Positions 62,782-64,000 of a stretch of DNA of 64,000 bases are shown here, piece after piece. Source of the stretch: Sternotherus odoratus (lineage: Eukaryota; Chordata; Testudines; Kinosternidae); assembly GCA_032164245.1 (NCBI GenBank), contig JAVMKO010000003.1, positions 88,225,890 through 88,289,889 on the forward strand, read 5' to 3'. Position 1 is the stretch's first letter; each line of letters begins with the position of its first letter. The translations under genes and the position numbers were made by a program. The notes beneath the pieces are model-generated. The model ran no database searches, was not told where the DNA came from, and was given only the letters and a program-made list of their open reading frames with translations.

Positions 62782-64000
62782 GTTAGTACTTTGGTCAAAT
62801 ATTGTGCGGTGTTTTTTGACAAATGGTTGGTATGTGCCTGAAGTACCACTATCAGTCCCATTATAAATTTGTAGCTAACACTGCTGGGTGCAAACTCACT
62901 GCAATTGATAGTAAGAATTTATTGAACTGGGCATCATCCCTTAATGCACTGAGGGAAGAATTAAATCCCATCAGAATGAAGGAAACTACAGCAGTGGTAT
63001 GCATTTCCCATTATATGGATAGGCTGCAAAGCACTCTTTCTTTAAAGACAGCAGATAGTATCATTTCCTGGTTCTAAATGCAATTCTGGGTATAGTGAAC
63101 CTCCCCTTTGTCTTATGGTGACATTCTGATGAGGAAAAAAAAAAAGACTTTTGTTAGGATTTCAATGGGACTTAAAATGTGCAGGCCCTCTGTGCACATG
63201 GGTGAATCTTACCCTAAATGGGTATTTTAAACCTTGCTGTATTGGAACCTCAGTAATTTGCATGAAAAGCTGATAAAACCTTTGCAGATAAACACTAAAA
63301 AACAAAACTAATGCATCATACTTTGTTCAATCAACATACTTTATTCATTTATTTTAACAGTGGATGTACATTTTTATTGCAATAATATTATATAGAGGTA
63401 GTACTACATAGTGATTTTTAAAAGTCATAGAGTTATACTACTACAGGACTCTGGGTCCAATTCAAGATGGCACTAAAGCACATGCTTCAATCCATCCCTA
63501 CTAGGACAGCACTTAATTCAAATTCTTACTGACTTCAGTTGAATTTAAGCACGGTCTTAAAGCCCTTAATAAGGTTAAACTCCTGATTCAAAGCCTCAGT
63601 GATTAAATCTTTGCTAAGAGGGGAGAAACCACCACTCCTTGTGTGCAAATCATTGAACTATAGATAATTTGATTCCATTGCAGTGGAAAACATTTTTTTA
63701 AAAAAAATTGATTTTTGATTTTCATACTAAAGCATTTTCTTTCTGTATTGGCATTAAAATGTAAATATGACATGGAACTTTTGTTGTGCTGTTTTCATGA
63801 ATTGATAGATTTATATATGATGCTGTGTAATAGCACTGCCAAAAGTAAAGCAAACAGATTTCCCCGATCATTTCATTGGCTAAATTTAACAAGCACTTTA
63901 AGAAACAAACAAACAAGCAAATGGCCTGAGAAACATTTGCACTGATGGGAGATTGCTGATGCATATTAAACAAAGACTATCTGGAAGATAAATGTATTTT
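62782..64000 (+). other. UTRN: UTRN intron, 5' part (3' edge of window)
   Basis: The intron begins with GTTAGT. It contains a palindromic repeat at 63450-63598 and otherwise AT-rich sequence. I looked for the sequence of the last utrophin exons (residues like E-D-L-L-A-P-P-H-D-T-S-T-D-L) and did not find it. Confidence 0.85.
63450..63598. repeat. Ancient palindromic amniote repeat
   Basis: GGGTCCAATTCAAGATGGCA, CTAAAGCACATGCTTCAATC on the left and TGAATTTAAGCACGGTCTTA, AAGCCCTT with CTGATTCAAAGCC on the right form weak inverted arms around ACTGACTTCAGTTG. It belongs with the foldback repeats at 5688, 9185, 53410 and 58726. Confidence 0.5.

Noticed and set aside
1..64000. Assignment of the gene to dystrophin (DMD)
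   Set aside because: Exon sizes are shared by both paralogues, but diagnostic residues favour utrophin throughout: [38 protein letters not shown].
62782..64000. Search for the final utrophin exons before the window end
   Set aside because: No sequence resembling the C-terminal A-P-P-H-D-T-S-T-D-L region with proper splice sites was found, so they are presumed to lie downstream.

Overview
The window comes from a vertebrate nuclear genome, most likely a turtle (Testudines) or a close archosauromorph relative. The repeat content points there: CR1 LINEs, MIR-type SINEs, Penelope-like and DIRS-like retroelements, and many short hAT, Harbinger-like and Tigger-like DNA transposons. The species assignment is an inference from repeat families and was not tested by a search.

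Only one host gene is visible. Eleven consecutive coding exons on the + strand encode the cysteine-rich and C-terminal part of utrophin (UTRN), the paralogue of dystrophin. They match in order, phase and (wherever the paralogue length is recalled) size the dystrophin exons 66 to 76; only the last is clearly shorter than its dystrophin counterpart. All eleven have AG/GT boundaries: 3554-3639, 9423-9580, 18872-19038, 22290-22401, 35837-35973, 38832-38870, 39108-39173, 43628-43693, 53983-54141, 54569-54812 and 62673-62781. They join in frame without a stop (1343 coding bases, about 447 codons). They carry the second EF-hand-like region, the ZZ zinc finger, the syntrophin-binding segment and the coiled coils that bind dystrobrevin. 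The preceding exon and the last coding exons lie outside the window.

The remaining 97 percent or so is intron filled with mobile elements. 1-9 kb: palindromic MITEs, a GC-rich minisatellite, a Tigger-like MITE. 9-19 kb: a MIR, a compound minisatellite (12.2-13.1 kb), a hAT element swollen by three tandem arrays (13.2-15.6 kb), and a second hAT element whose interior has been duplicated (16.1-17.9 kb). 22-36 kb: a DIRS-like remnant, a Penelope-like element with a GIY-YIG remnant and a hammerhead-ribozyme-like core, LTR-like fragments, and a hAT element with a perfect target duplication. 36-45 kb: a MITE carrying a 42-bp minisatellite, a candidate solo LTR, Harbinger-like MITEs (one nested in a CR1) and another hAT. 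47.8-49.4 kb: a decayed ZBED/hAT transposon with transposase remnants. 51.8-53.3 kb: a CR1 with reverse-transcriptase remnants. 55-62 kb: a small hAT, an inverted-arm element, two antisense CR1 fragments and a head-to-head pair of Penelope tails.

I found no wholly new gene system. The most interesting signals are the repeated association of GC-rich tandem arrays with non-autonomous DNA transposons, the hammerhead-like cores in the Penelope tails, and a His-to-Asn change at a presumed zinc ligand of the utrophin ZZ domain.
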